A program made the translations under genes and the position numbers. Below, piece after piece: positions 9,494-16,509 of a DNA stretch of 21,934 nt. How positions within the stretch are numbered: position 1 is the first letter of the stretch; each line of letters opens with the position of its first letter. This DNA comes from a virus. The stretch spans positions 1 to 21,934 of the IMG/VR virus record IMGVR_UViG_3300017958_003458; one strand, 5' to 3'. Below the pieces are notes generated by a model. The model had not been told where the DNA came from. It searched no databases and saw nothing but the letters and a program-made list of their open reading frames with translations.

Positions 9494-9790
9494 ATGACAA
9501 TTAGCAGGTATTCTAGAACTAATCGATTGCTCGGCGGTGTTCAACTAGGAACATCACGTGCACATTCAATTATTCACTTAGGTGTACAAAATGGTACAAT
9601 TGATTATAAAACTGTTATAGTAGAAGAAGGTCAAAGGCTGGATCATATTGCTGCAAGAGAGCTTGGTGATGGTCGACTTTGGTGGGTTATCGCTGCAGCT
9701 TCAAGAATTGGTTGGTGGATGCAGGTACCACCAGGTACAGTTTTAAGAGTTCCTACAGATATATCGCAGATTAAGGCATATGTTGGATGA
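9494..9790 (+). CDS. LysM-domain baseplate protein (T4 gp53 / P2 gpX type)
   Basis: 98 residues. The region at about residues 38-88 fits a LysM fold: an opening strand (YKTVIVEEGQRLDHIA), a helix ending GDGRLWWVIAAAS, and a closing PPGTVLRVP. The paired Trp residues and the closing PPGT motif are typical of phage LysM proteins that sit in the baseplate wedge (T4 gp53) or tail tip (P2 gpX). Here the domain more likely serves assembly than cell-wall digestion, as no hydrolase domain is attached. A weak purine-rich site (AGAGAG, near 9483) precedes the ATG. The stop overlaps the hub start as ATGA, so translation is probably coupled. Confidence 0.8.
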   Translation: MTISRYSRTNRLLGGVQLGTSRAHSIIHLGVQNGTIDYKTVIVEEGQRLDHIAARELGDGRLWWVIAAASRIGWWMQVPPGTVLRVPTDISQIKAYVG

Positions 9791-12700
9791 AAGATCGCAA
9801 GATTGATAAAATTACAAATCAGCTAGCTTCCTATTTTGGAACAATTACCAAGGCTGCATTTGTTGCTGAAATGATTGATCCAACTTACGATCCAACCTCA
9901 GACTTTTTTACGCCACCAACACCCAATCCAGAACATAAAGCTGCCAATGCATTGCTGGACATAACGGAAGGTGGCAAGACAATGTCAGAGTTTTTGCTCG
10001 GGTTGTCTGATTACACTAAGCCTAAAGACGGCGAAGAAGTTGACGTGGATTCCGTTAAGATGGGAATGGCAGAAACTTTTACGGTAACATTTGAGCCTGA
10101 GTTTGACGAAGGTGGCAAAAACTGGATTATGAATGGAAGTCCAAAAAATAAACAGCAAGGACATCCTACACCAAGCAAAACATTTTCCATTAAAAAAATG
10201 TTAGGAGTTCAAGGAGAAGGAGAGGGCACAACGATCAATGGAAAAACTAGTGATCCGGACAGATCGACATCTCCAAACCTATCATGTGTTCAAATTTGGC
10301 CAGTTAGGTTCGGGCCAGGAACCCAAGACACATCAGCACTATCGCTTTTTTTAAACGCTGTTCCTACATTAGAGTTTAGTAGATGTGTTCCATTTATAGA
10401 CGTCGTAGCAATTACAAATTCACCTCAGCTTTCAAATGTAGACAACGAGGGTGGAAGAGTTTCCACTATGAGCTTAGCACAATTCTTAATGGGTGCTGAC
10501 AAAGTAAAGTTTGGAGACGCGAGCGGTCAAATCGCATCTGCACTAGACGCTGATGTTTTTACAGAGTTTCAAAATAAACCACCCAAAGAATCGACTGACG
10601 AGAAAGCAGGTTCTGAAACACCACCACCTAATATACCTCCAATTGCAACAGCTGGGATGGAAATGTTCACATCTCCTCAAACACTAGTTCCAGGAAATGA
10701 TCCGTATTTTGAGGCAGATTCGGATCAGTTTAGAAGGCAGAATCTTTTGACAGGAGAGACAGAGGAGTCTACAATGTCGCCAGGAGGACGTAGAGCTGCT
10801 CCTGTAATTGACAGATTTAGACCGTTTATGTCGCTCATGTCCTTGAACTTTAATGTCGCTCCAGGCGGCGGAATGTTTGCATTTAAAACAGCTAGCCTTA
10901 AACTGGTCCTACACGATAGATCTAGGTTAGCAGAAATTCAGCCTTTCATAAAGCCTGACGCATTTGGAAATTCTCATCTTTTAATAGAATATGGGTGGGC
11001 ACATCCTGAATATAAGGTTCACTCTGAAATTGCCGACAGAGAAAAATATCTGATGGGTCACTTTTTAGGTGCGCTTCGCTGTAAAGAGAAGTACAGAGTA
11101 ATTAATACATCTTACAATTTTGACGACGTGGGTCAAGTTGAGATTGATATCAAGTTGTCCATGATGGGTGCCAACTCTATTCATCAAGTTAAGATTGGTA
11201 TGGGTGGTGCTGTTGAAGAATCTGTCAAGGTAATGGAAAAGTTAACCAAGGCAGTTTCTGAAATACTCAGAAAATCTGGAGGCAGCGGGATGGCAGCTGA
11301 CGCAGGTGGAGAAGACTTTTTAACAGCATCTTCTTCTACAAGCGGCGCCATGTCAATGAAAAAAGAGACTCAAGAAAAAATTGCAAAGTTTATTTCTAGA
11401 AACTCAAAAGCTCCGGAGGGAAGTCCTCTCAAAGATCTAGCTTCTAAAATGACTGAGCTTTATGGCAAAAACGGAAAAGGCGGTGCAGCCAAAAAAGCAC
11501 AAGACACTGTAGCTAATGAAGTTAAGAGAAAAGTTTCTCTCCTTAAAAAGACAGATGATCCGTGGTTTGTTGGGTATGATTGCAAAGATAATACAATCAA
11601 GGCTCCTAAGTTTGTTTCCCTAGGAAAGGTCATAATGACATTTCTAGGTCTTCCAATTGCAGCAACAAAACAGTATGATGACATACAGTTTATATTTTAC
11701 TCAATTAACGACAAGGCCAGTTATGTGCACGGAATGAATCTTGCATGTTTTCCGATTGATGCTGATGATTTTGAATTAATGTTTAAAGAAGAAACCAAAA
11801 ACGATCCAAACTTAAGTGTAGGACGTTTCATGGGATTCATTAACGGAAACTTTCTTGCTGATCAAGGAAATCCTGCGTATGGCATGACCAAAATATACGG
11901 AGAAAGAGACAAGGACGACCTAAAGAAAAGAAAGATGAATGCCAAATTTAAGGACGCATCACCTTCTGAAATTGCAATGGCACAAAATGAAGTACTTAAG
12001 CATGCATATGGAAATGGCGATGCTTCTGATTTAGAATTTAAAATGCCAAGAATAAAAGTTCAGATCGAATGTGTCCCGGCAGCTCCTCCAACCGAAAGTA
12101 CAGGTGCTAGTTCTGGTGAAGCTCCAAAAGCTAAAAATATTCTAAGGATACATCTTTACGATGCACAAGCTACAAAATATGCTGCAATAGGAAAAATGTT
12201 GTCTGCAATGCAAGGAAATGCTACGGGTCAGATAACAGGACTGGCAGGAAAAATTAAACACGGAAACACGGGCCCGAGTGCATCAGAAGCTGCTGAAGCT
12301 GCAAAGAATGGAGAAGAAATCGATCTTAAAAGCTCTAGAGACCAAGCTTATAAAGAATTTACTGCTCTGATTCAAAAAGCAATGGATTCAAATATGCTTG
12401 AGCCTATTCCAAAGATTGCAGGAGCCAAAGTAGAGTCTGAAGGTGCTGAGTCTGTTAAGGTTGAAGAATTTGCAAAGCCTAGATTTAGAATTAAAGGAGG
12501 CTTTCCGGCACTGAAGAACTTTATAGCATCAAATATGCCGTCAGTTAGATACGGCTCTTTAGGCTCCGGAATTATGAGTGCAAATCTTTCAAGTATGCAA
12601 AATCCTCAATTAGCTACAGTCAACATGCTAAGAGCAGGTCAATCCGGTGCGACTGACCCGCAAGGTCACCGAGATGCTGGAGTTCCACTAAGAGTTGCAC

Positions 12701-12963
12701 CTATGGAGCTAAACATTGAAACAATGGGCTGTCCTTTGTGGAGATTCGGTCAGCAAATATTCATTGACTTTGGAACTGGAACAACTGCAGACAATGTATA
12801 TGCTGTTACAGGTATTGATCATTCAATTGCCTCAGGTGAATTTAAGTCTAACGTCAAGTTTGTTCAACTCAACACATTTGGTAAGTTTATTGCGATGACA
12901 GACAGGGTCGAAGAGGCACTTAACGTCATTGCGGACGAAAAAGAAGAAGACTCCAGCAGCTAG
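9787..12963 (+). CDS. Baseplate hub protein (gp27/gpD-like), enlarged
   Basis: 1058 residues. The first 330 residues are mostly polar. A hub-type domain begins near residue 339; its marks are VLHDRSRLAEIQPFIKPDAF followed by LLIEYGWAHPE (EYGW at 401-404), a pattern I associate with hub proteins of marine T4-related phages. A long middle section (about 470-960) contains Lys/Glu-rich linkers and a folded part near 595-790. The C-terminal block at 980-1012 (MGCPLWRFGQQIFIDF, then TGTTADNVYAVTGI) is typical of the same family. The gene follows the LysM gene, as in P2-, Mu- and T4-type baseplates. T4 gp27 is about 390 residues, so this version carries large additions. No lysozyme or peptidase motif is visible. 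The family call is from recognition, not a search. Confidence 0.7.
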   Translation: MKDRKIDKITNQLASYFGTITKAAFVAEMIDPTYDPTSDFFTPPTPNPEHKAANALLDITEGGKTMSEFLLGLSDYTKPKDGEEVDVDSVKMGMAETFTVTFEPEFDEGGKNWIMNGSPKNKQQGHPTPSKTFSIKKMLGVQGEGEGTTINGKTSDPDRSTSPNLSCVQIWPVRFGPGTQDTSALSLFLNAVPTLEFSRCVPFIDVVAITNSPQLSNVDNEGGRVSTMSLAQFLMGADKVKFGDASGQIASALDADVFTEFQNKPPKESTDEKAGSETPPPNIPPIATAGMEMFTSPQTLVPGNDPYFEADSDQFRRQNLLTGETEESTMSPGGRRAAPVIDRFRPFMSLMSLNFNVAPGGGMFAFKTASLKLVLHDRSRLAEIQPFIKPDAFGNSHLLIEYGWAHPEYKVHSEIADREKYLMGHFLGALRCKEKYRVINTSYNFDDVGQVEIDIKLSMMGANSIHQVKIGMGGAVEESVKVMEKLTKAVSEILRKSGGSGMAADAGGEDFLTASSSTSGAMSMKKETQEKIAKFISRNSKAPEGSPLKDLASKMTELYGKNGKGGAAKKAQDTVANEVKRKVSLLKKTDDPWFVGYDCKDNTIKAPKFVSLGKVIMTFLGLPIAATKQYDDIQFIFYSINDKASYVHGMNLACFPIDADDFELMFKEETKNDPNLSVGRFMGFINGNFLADQGNPAYGMTKIYGERDKDDLKKRKMNAKFKDASPSEIAMAQNEVLKHAYGNGDASDLEFKMPRIKVQIECVPAAPPTESTGASSGEAPKAKNILRIHLYDAQATKYAAIGKMLSAMQGNATGQITGLAGKIKHGNTGPSASEAAEAAKNGEEIDLKSSRDQAYKEFTALIQKAMDSNMLEPIPKIAGAKVESEGAESVKVEEFAKPRFRIKGGFPALKNFIASNMPSVRYGSLGSGIMSANLSSMQNPQLATVNMLRAGQSGATDPQGHRDAGVPLRVAPMELNIETMGCPLWRFGQQIFIDFGTGTTADNVYAVTGIDHSIASGEFKSNVKFVQLNTFGKFIAMTDRVEEALNVIADEKEEDSSS

Positions 12964-12981
12964 ACTGTACAAATTTACATG

Positions 12982-13003
12982 TGCATTTACAATGTAACAT
13001 GCA
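12982..13003. repeat. Inverted repeat at the tail-replication gene junction
   Basis: TGCATTTACA and TGTAACATGCA pair around one central A, with one unpaired C at 12998. If transcribed, it can form a short AT-rich hairpin with an opened loop. It starts 19 bases after the hub stop and covers two candidate start codons of the polymerase gene. There is no T-run, so an intrinsic terminator is unlikely. Confidence 0.4.
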
Positions 13004-14204
13004 AATACTGTTCAACAAAAATTCTATTGGTATGGAACGACATCTTTTGATGGGTGATAATTGCATACAGTGGTATGACAATTTTGTTGACAATGTCTGG
13101 ACTTTTGGATTTCACGACGCACCTCTTTCGGTCGAAACTCTAAGAGAAGTTCAATTTGAAGAACCTCTGAAAATGATTCCGGAGTCTCATGTAAAGACAT
13201 TTACAGAGCTTTATCCTGATGGGTATGACTTTCAGATACCTTGGAGATGGATTCTGGGTGAAAAGAAATATACAGACTTACTACAGAATGTTGCAGAGAA
13301 CGCGAAATTAAGCATCTGTGCTTTGGAAGCATCTGGATACCATAAAACATACAAAAAAATAAGAAAGTTTCTTACAGAGCTTCGTAGACCTATTGTCGAT
13401 GTTGATAAACTCGCAAAATATATACATCAAAACGATAAAGGCATGACTGTTGAAACGTCTTTGAGGTCATTTGCTCCAATTGAATCTTTGGCGCCTTCTA
13501 TAAAATACGACTTGGTAGGCACTGCAACAGGAAGATTGACAGTCAAGAAAGGACCAAAAATTTTAACGTTGCCTGCTAGATACAGAGATATCATTAAAGC
13601 CGAAGACGGATGTGATATTGTCCAGATTGACTTGGTGTCTGCAGAACCTAGAACTGCGTTATATGTTTCAGGAAATACAGCAGAAGGTGATGTATATAAT
13701 CAGATCTCCAAAGATCTAGGATTTGACTTTCCAAGAGACGTAATTAAGGTTGCAAGTCTATCAGCATTGTATGGAGCAGGTCTAAACAGCTTAACAAATC
13801 TTTTAGGAAGCAAATTTAAAGCTAAAAGAGTTGTGGATAATTTAAAGTCACACTTTAAAGTAAATCAAGTCACAACAAAGCTGGCGCAGGAAATGAAGGA
13901 ACGTGGTTATATTACAAATTTATTTGGAAGACGTCTAGCAACAAGAACTGACGAAATACAGAAAGTATATAGTCACTTTATGCAATCAACAACATCTGAT
14001 GCTGCATTAAGTATGTTTTCTGACTTTTGTAAAAGTGCACTAGATGTTGACAGTAATTTCAAGTCATTTTATGTAATTCATGATGCTTTAGTGTGTCAAG
14101 TTTCAAAGTCTAAAAGACAAGAACTTCAATCAATGTCCAGAATTCTACATTTAGATGACGTTGGCGATTATGAAACGAAAATGACTTCTGTAAATGATAA
14201 TTAA
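12999..14204 (+). CDS. Family A DNA polymerase, polymerase domain only
   Basis: Replicative DNA polymerase of the Pol I/T7 family, 401 residues from ATG 12999. Visible elements are TATGRLTVKKGP; motif A, IDLVSAEPR, with metal ligand Asp211; motif B, RDVIKVASLSALYG, with Arg246, Lys250 and Tyr258 and with Leu254 at the E. coli Phe762 position; and motif C, VIHDALV, with His361-Asp362. The roughly 150 residues before TATGR can hold only the thumb, so there is no 3'-5' or 5'-3' nuclease domain. T7 polymerase has about 700 residues and Klenow about 600. The start is uncertain: GTG 12981 and ATGs at 13032 and 13050 are in frame, and none has a convincing ribosome site. The FEN-type nuclease at 17690 could supply 5' nuclease activity. 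A separate proofreading exonuclease, as described for Rhodothermus phage RM378, is expected elsewhere. Confidence 0.85.
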   Translation: MQILFNKNSIGMERHLLMGDNCIQWYDNFVDNVWTFGFHDAPLSVETLREVQFEEPLKMIPESHVKTFTELYPDGYDFQIPWRWILGEKKYTDLLQNVAENAKLSICALEASGYHKTYKKIRKFLTELRRPIVDVDKLAKYIHQNDKGMTVETSLRSFAPIESLAPSIKYDLVGTATGRLTVKKGPKILTLPARYRDIIKAEDGCDIVQIDLVSAEPRTALYVSGNTAEGDVYNQISKDLGFDFPRDVIKVASLSALYGAGLNSLTNLLGSKFKAKRVVDNLKSHFKVNQVTTKLAQEMKERGYITNLFGRRLATRTDEIQKVYSHFMQSTTSDAALSMFSDFCKSALDVDSNFKSFYVIHDALVCQVSKSKRQELQSMSRILHLDDVGDYETKMTSVNDN

Positions 14205-14212
14205 AAGGGTAT

Positions 14213-14218
14213 CGAGGA
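14213..14218 (+). promoter_or_regulatory. Ribosome binding site for the 171-residue gene
   Basis: GAGGAG, 7 bases before ATG 14226 in the 21-base gap after the polymerase stop. It fixes that start with good confidence. Confidence 0.6.
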
Positions 14219-14225
14219 GCTAGCC

Positions 14226-14741
14226 ATGAACAGCATTAAAGATTTTCTTCGAAGAGAAGTAGCTAAATTAATCTTGGAAGAAAAAGAGAAAAGCGAACCT
14301 AAGAAAGAACCGACAAAAAAGAAAGATTCTGGTCCTGTTAAAAAAGGTAAAGTTGGTCGGGGTGGAATTAAAAAGAAAATTAAAGAGGCAGGTGCTCTTG
14401 CCAGCGAAAACCCTAAAGAGCTGATGAAGCGCCTAGGTGTATCTGGTCCGGCAGGAGGCGCAAATGATTTTGATAAAGTCGTTAGTCTTATAAGATCAGC
14501 AATATTTGGCAACGAAATAATGTCAGCTGCATATGGAGGAGCAAAGATCATAAGTCTTCCTATGAAAGAGGAGACTGTGCGTGCTGTTGAAGTTACTACT
14601 CGAAAAATAAGCCCACGTGACGGTGCTCTTTATATGTTACACACTCTTACAGGTGCTCATAATGCAGGTTTTTTGCAAGGATTGGAAAAACAACTTGAGG
14701 TTAGTATTGAGCAAGGCAGAATTGTAGTATTGTTTGACTAG
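14226..14741 (+). CDS. Unidentified basic phage protein, 171 residues
   Basis: I do not recognise the family. The N-terminus (NSIKDFLRREVAKLILEEKE) is an amphipathic helix. Residues about 20-60 are very rich in Lys, Glu, Pro and Gly and look disordered. From about residue 75 the protein appears folded, with alternating hydrophobic and polar stretches (DKVVSLIRSAIFG, then GALYMLHTLTGAHNAGFLQG) and an end at VVLFD. There are no cysteines and no catalytic motif I can name. A strong ribosome site sits upstream. Its position between the polymerase and an HD-like gene gives little help; a DNA-binding or virion role for the basic segment is possible but unsupported. Its N-terminal helix resembles that of the small protein at 15363. 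Confidence 0.7.
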   Translation: MNSIKDFLRREVAKLILEEKEKSEPKKEPTKKKDSGPVKKGKVGRGGIKKKIKEAGALASENPKELMKRLGVSGPAGGANDFDKVVSLIRSAIFGNEIMSAAYGGAKIISLPMKEETVRAVEVTTRKISPRDGALYMLHTLTGAHNAGFLQGLEKQLEVSIEQGRIVVLFD

Positions 14742-14768
14742 AATACAATACAAAATGTTACCTCTGTG

Positions 14769-14774
14769 TATAAT
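14769..14774 (+). promoter_or_regulatory. Isolated -10-like TATAAT box
   Basis: A consensus TATAAT lies in the 53-base gap before the HD-like gene. The only good -35 match upstream (TTGACT at 14734-14739) is 29 bases away, which is too far, and no better hexamer is at 16-18 bases. It may be a promoter used with an activator, or chance in AT-rich DNA. Confidence 0.2.
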
Positions 14775-14784
14775 TTGATAGATT

Positions 14785-14789
14785 GGAGG
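14785..14789 (+). promoter_or_regulatory. Ribosome binding site for the HD-like gene
   Basis: GGAGG, 5 bases before ATG 14795. It is among the strongest such sites in the window and fixes the start. Confidence 0.6.
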
Positions 14790-14794
14790 TATAA

Positions 14795-15352
14795 ATGAGC
14801 ACACCTGATTTTGAAACCATAAAAAATAACTGGGAAACATTTGAAAGGCTTTGTAAAAAGCTTGAAGACGAAGGCGTTAATAACCTTTTGGAAGCTCTAG
14901 GAGAAAGGTTAGTAACAGCTCCTGCAGCAACACACGACTCTTCACCAGGTTGTTTTCCAGGTGGACTAATCCAAAATAGTTTAGAGACAACGTCAAAGCT
15001 TAAGAAAGCAGCTAATCTATTTGACAATCTAAACACAACATCACTTTTAAAAGTAGGTCTACTTCACGAGATAGGTAAAGTAGGTGATTTGTCCAACAAT
15101 CTTTTTGTTGATCAAGAGTCGGACTGGCATCGTGAAAAGCTAGGTCAGAACTACAAGTACAACGAAGTCATACCCAAAGCTACAGTGCACGACAGAACAT
15201 TAATGATTTTGCAGCACTTTGGAGTCAAGCTTACACATGACGAGTTTATGGCTATTCGTCTCTCACAAGGCTCACACCTCGAGGAAAATAAGTTTTATGT
15301 AGGATCAGAGCCTGATCTAGCTGTAGCACTTCAAATTGCAAAAAGGGTGTGA
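14795..15352 (+). CDS. HD-domain phosphohydrolase-like protein with degraded active site
   Basis: 185 residues. The layout matches phage HD-domain proteins: FPGGLIQNSLETT (usual form GGLLEHSL), then LLKVGLLHEIGKVG (usual form LLHDLGK), then VHDRTLMILQHFG (usual form GHGEKS-ILQ), then LTHDEFMAIRLSQG (usual form AIRWHMG), and a final helix ending LQIAKRV (usual form ADRL). Compared with that pattern, the first metal His is Asn61, the HD pair is His91-Glu92, a His is kept at 132, the later His is Ser157 and the final Asp is Lys183. Most ligands are therefore missing and metal-dependent phosphohydrolase activity seems unlikely. The frame is intact and the hydrophobic core is conserved, so this is probably a working binding or regulatory protein rather than a decayed gene. 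The alignment was made by eye. Confidence 0.65.
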   Translation: MSTPDFETIKNNWETFERLCKKLEDEGVNNLLEALGERLVTAPAATHDSSPGCFPGGLIQNSLETTSKLKKAANLFDNLNTTSLLKVGLLHEIGKVGDLSNNLFVDQESDWHREKLGQNYKYNEVIPKATVHDRTLMILQHFGVKLTHDEFMAIRLSQGSHLEENKFYVGSEPDLAVALQIAKRV

Positions 15353-15362
15353 CGTCATATTT

Positions 15363-15599
15363 ATGTTTATGCGTAATTTTGACTTATTAAGAGAATACAT
15401 CTACCGACTAATTGAAGCCTCTAAAGAAAAGCCTGACTTGCTTGTCGAGCCAGACAAGACTAAGGGCCGCGATGAGGAAGAAGAAGAGGTAGATGAGTTT
15501 TCTGCTGCAGGTGCTGTTGCCGGTGCTATAACACCTATGGGAACAGACTCCTCATATCCAAAAAAGACCCGCAGCAAGTCTAAAAAATCACGAAAATAA
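15363..15599 (+). CDS. Small charged protein with conserved-looking Gly/Ala motif, unidentified
   Basis: 78 residues from ATG 15363, or 76 from ATG 15369; the two cannot be separated because no clear ribosome site precedes either. An in-frame TTG at 15336 would overlap the HD-like gene and is less likely. The N-terminus (RNFDLLREYIYRLIEASKEK) is an amphipathic helix like that of the 171-residue protein. A run of Glu follows, then VDEFSAAGAVAGAITPMG, a motif that looks conserved and that I have an impression of seeing in other marine phage proteins. The C-terminus is Lys/Arg/Ser-rich. The function is unknown. It is the last gene before the gap that precedes the gp32 gene. Confidence 0.6.
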   Translation: MFMRNFDLLREYIYRLIEASKEKPDLLVEPDKTKGRDEEEEEVDEFSAAGAVAGAITPMGTDSSYPKKTRSKSKKSRK

Positions 15600-15618
15600 A
15601 TTACTGAATATTGAACAA

Positions 15619-15644
15619 TTGACTAGTCTAGCCTAGACTATAAC
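15619..15644 (+). promoter_or_regulatory. Candidate promoter upstream of the gp32-like gene
   Basis: TTGACT (15619-15624) and TATAAC (15639-15644) resemble sigma-70 -35 and -10 hexamers but are only 14 bases apart. TTGAAC at 15611-15616 would give 22. Neither spacing is ideal, so this is tentative. It lies in the longest intergenic gap of the window, ahead of a gene expected to be strongly expressed. Confidence 0.3.
15624..15640. repeat. Perfect 17-bp palindrome, operator-like
   Basis: TAGTCTAG, a central C, then CTAGACTA: eight perfectly paired positions on each side. It fills the space between the two promoter-like hexamers in the gap before the gp32-like gene and shares a base or two with each. 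It could be an operator for a dimeric repressor or, in RNA, a 6-bp hairpin with a 5-base loop in the leader. No T-run follows, so it is not an obvious terminator. Confidence 0.55.
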
Positions 15645-15671
15645 AGGCAATAAAAGTTGACTATTGCAAAT

Positions 15672-15678
15672 TAAGGAG
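15672..15678 (+). promoter_or_regulatory. Ribosome binding site for the gp32-like gene
   Basis: TAAGGAG, 8 bases before ATG 15687. It is a near-consensus site in an AT-rich, open leader, fitting a gene needed in large amounts. Confidence 0.65.
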
Positions 15679-15686
15679 ATAATATA

Positions 15687-16487
15687 ATGGCAATTGATTT
15701 TGATGCAATTCGTCGAAAGCTAAACAAGCTTTCTGGACAAAATTCCCGACAAAACGTAACGTGGCGTCCTCAAGAAGGTGAAGAACATTCAGTTCGTCTT
15801 CTTTCATTCCCAGATAATGACGGGCAACCTTTTAAAGAGCTTTGGTTTTACTATAACATCGGCAATAACCCAGGTCTCTTGGCACCGTATCAGTTTCAAA
15901 AGGCTGATCCTATTCAGGAGTTAATCACTAAGCTGCGAGATGATGGTTCAAAGGAATCATACGAGTTGGCAAAAAAGCTTTACCCAAAGATGCGTTGCTA
16001 TGCACCTGTAGTTGTTCGCGGTGAGGAAGATAAGGGTGTTCGTATCTGGTCTTTTGGAAAGACGGTGTACCAGTCACTCCTCAATATTATGCTTGACGAG
16101 GATTATGGAGACATCACAGATCCAACTGAAGGACGTGATGTGAAGGTTGTTTGCACAAAAGCACCAGGACGTCAATGGGCAACCACTGAGGTTCGACCCC
16201 GCGGCAAGCAGTCCGTCTTGAGTGAAAATAGTGACACGGTTAACACGTTTCTCACTTCAATTCCTGATCTAGATGACATGTTTACATGCAAGTCATACGA
16301 AGAGCTAGAAAAGATTGTCAATGATTGGCTAAATGACGATGGTACTGATGATGTTGGGTCTACACGTGGATTTGAAAGCTCTTCAAGCTCATCACAGACA
16401 CAAGAAACTTCATCAACTAGCGGATCATCACAAGGTCAAAAGTACAAGTCACTTGATGAAGCTTTTGCTGACCTAGAAGATCTATAG
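15687..16487 (+). CDS. Single-stranded DNA-binding protein, gp32-like
   Basis: 266 residues. It coats single-stranded DNA at forks and recombination intermediates. The layout matches T4 gp32: a basic N-terminal segment for cooperative binding (residues 1-27, with IRRKLNKLSGQ); a core with aromatic and basic positions such as FKELWFYYNIG (49-59) and GVRIWSFGKTVY (117-128); then a Ser/Thr/Gln-rich linker (230-250) and an acidic tail (YKSLDEAFADLEDL) that in T4 binds partner proteins. The T4 zinc site (one His, three Cys) is absent: the only cysteines are 104, 156 and 201, far apart. All 14 arginines use CGN codons, while the tail genes use many AGA, which suggests high expression. UvsX follows 22 bases later. 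Confidence 0.88.
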   Translation: MAIDFDAIRRKLNKLSGQNSRQNVTWRPQEGEEHSVRLLSFPDNDGQPFKELWFYYNIGNNPGLLAPYQFQKADPIQELITKLRDDGSKESYELAKKLYPKMRCYAPVVVRGEEDKGVRIWSFGKTVYQSLLNIMLDEDYGDITDPTEGRDVKVVCTKAPGRQWATTEVRPRGKQSVLSENSDTVNTFLTSIPDLDDMFTCKSYEELEKIVNDWLNDDGTDDVGSTRGFESSSSSSQTQETSSTSGSSQGQKYKSLDEAFADLEDL

Positions 16488-16509
16488 ACAATAACAGCGA
16501 GGACCAAAG

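Noticed and set aside
12964-12998. GTG start of the polymerase at 12981
   Set aside because: It has no ribosome site, sits within the inverted repeat, and an in-frame ATG follows at 12999; it remains possible, so the start is marked as uncertain.
14734-14774. TTGACT and TATAAT as a sigma-70 promoter pair
   Set aside because: The spacing is 29 bases, far beyond the usual 16-18; only the -10-like box was kept, at low confidence.
14790-14797. TATAAATG resembling the T4 late promoter TATAAATA
   Set aside because: The last base differs, and the match overlaps the start codon of the HD-like gene, so it could not act as that gene's promoter.
15336-15362. TTG start extending the small protein upstream into the HD-like gene
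   Set aside because: It would overlap the preceding gene and use a rare start, while ATG codons at 15363 and 15369 begin the amphipathic helix.
15624-15640. Palindrome read as an intrinsic terminator
   Set aside because: The stem is AT-rich and no run of T follows.
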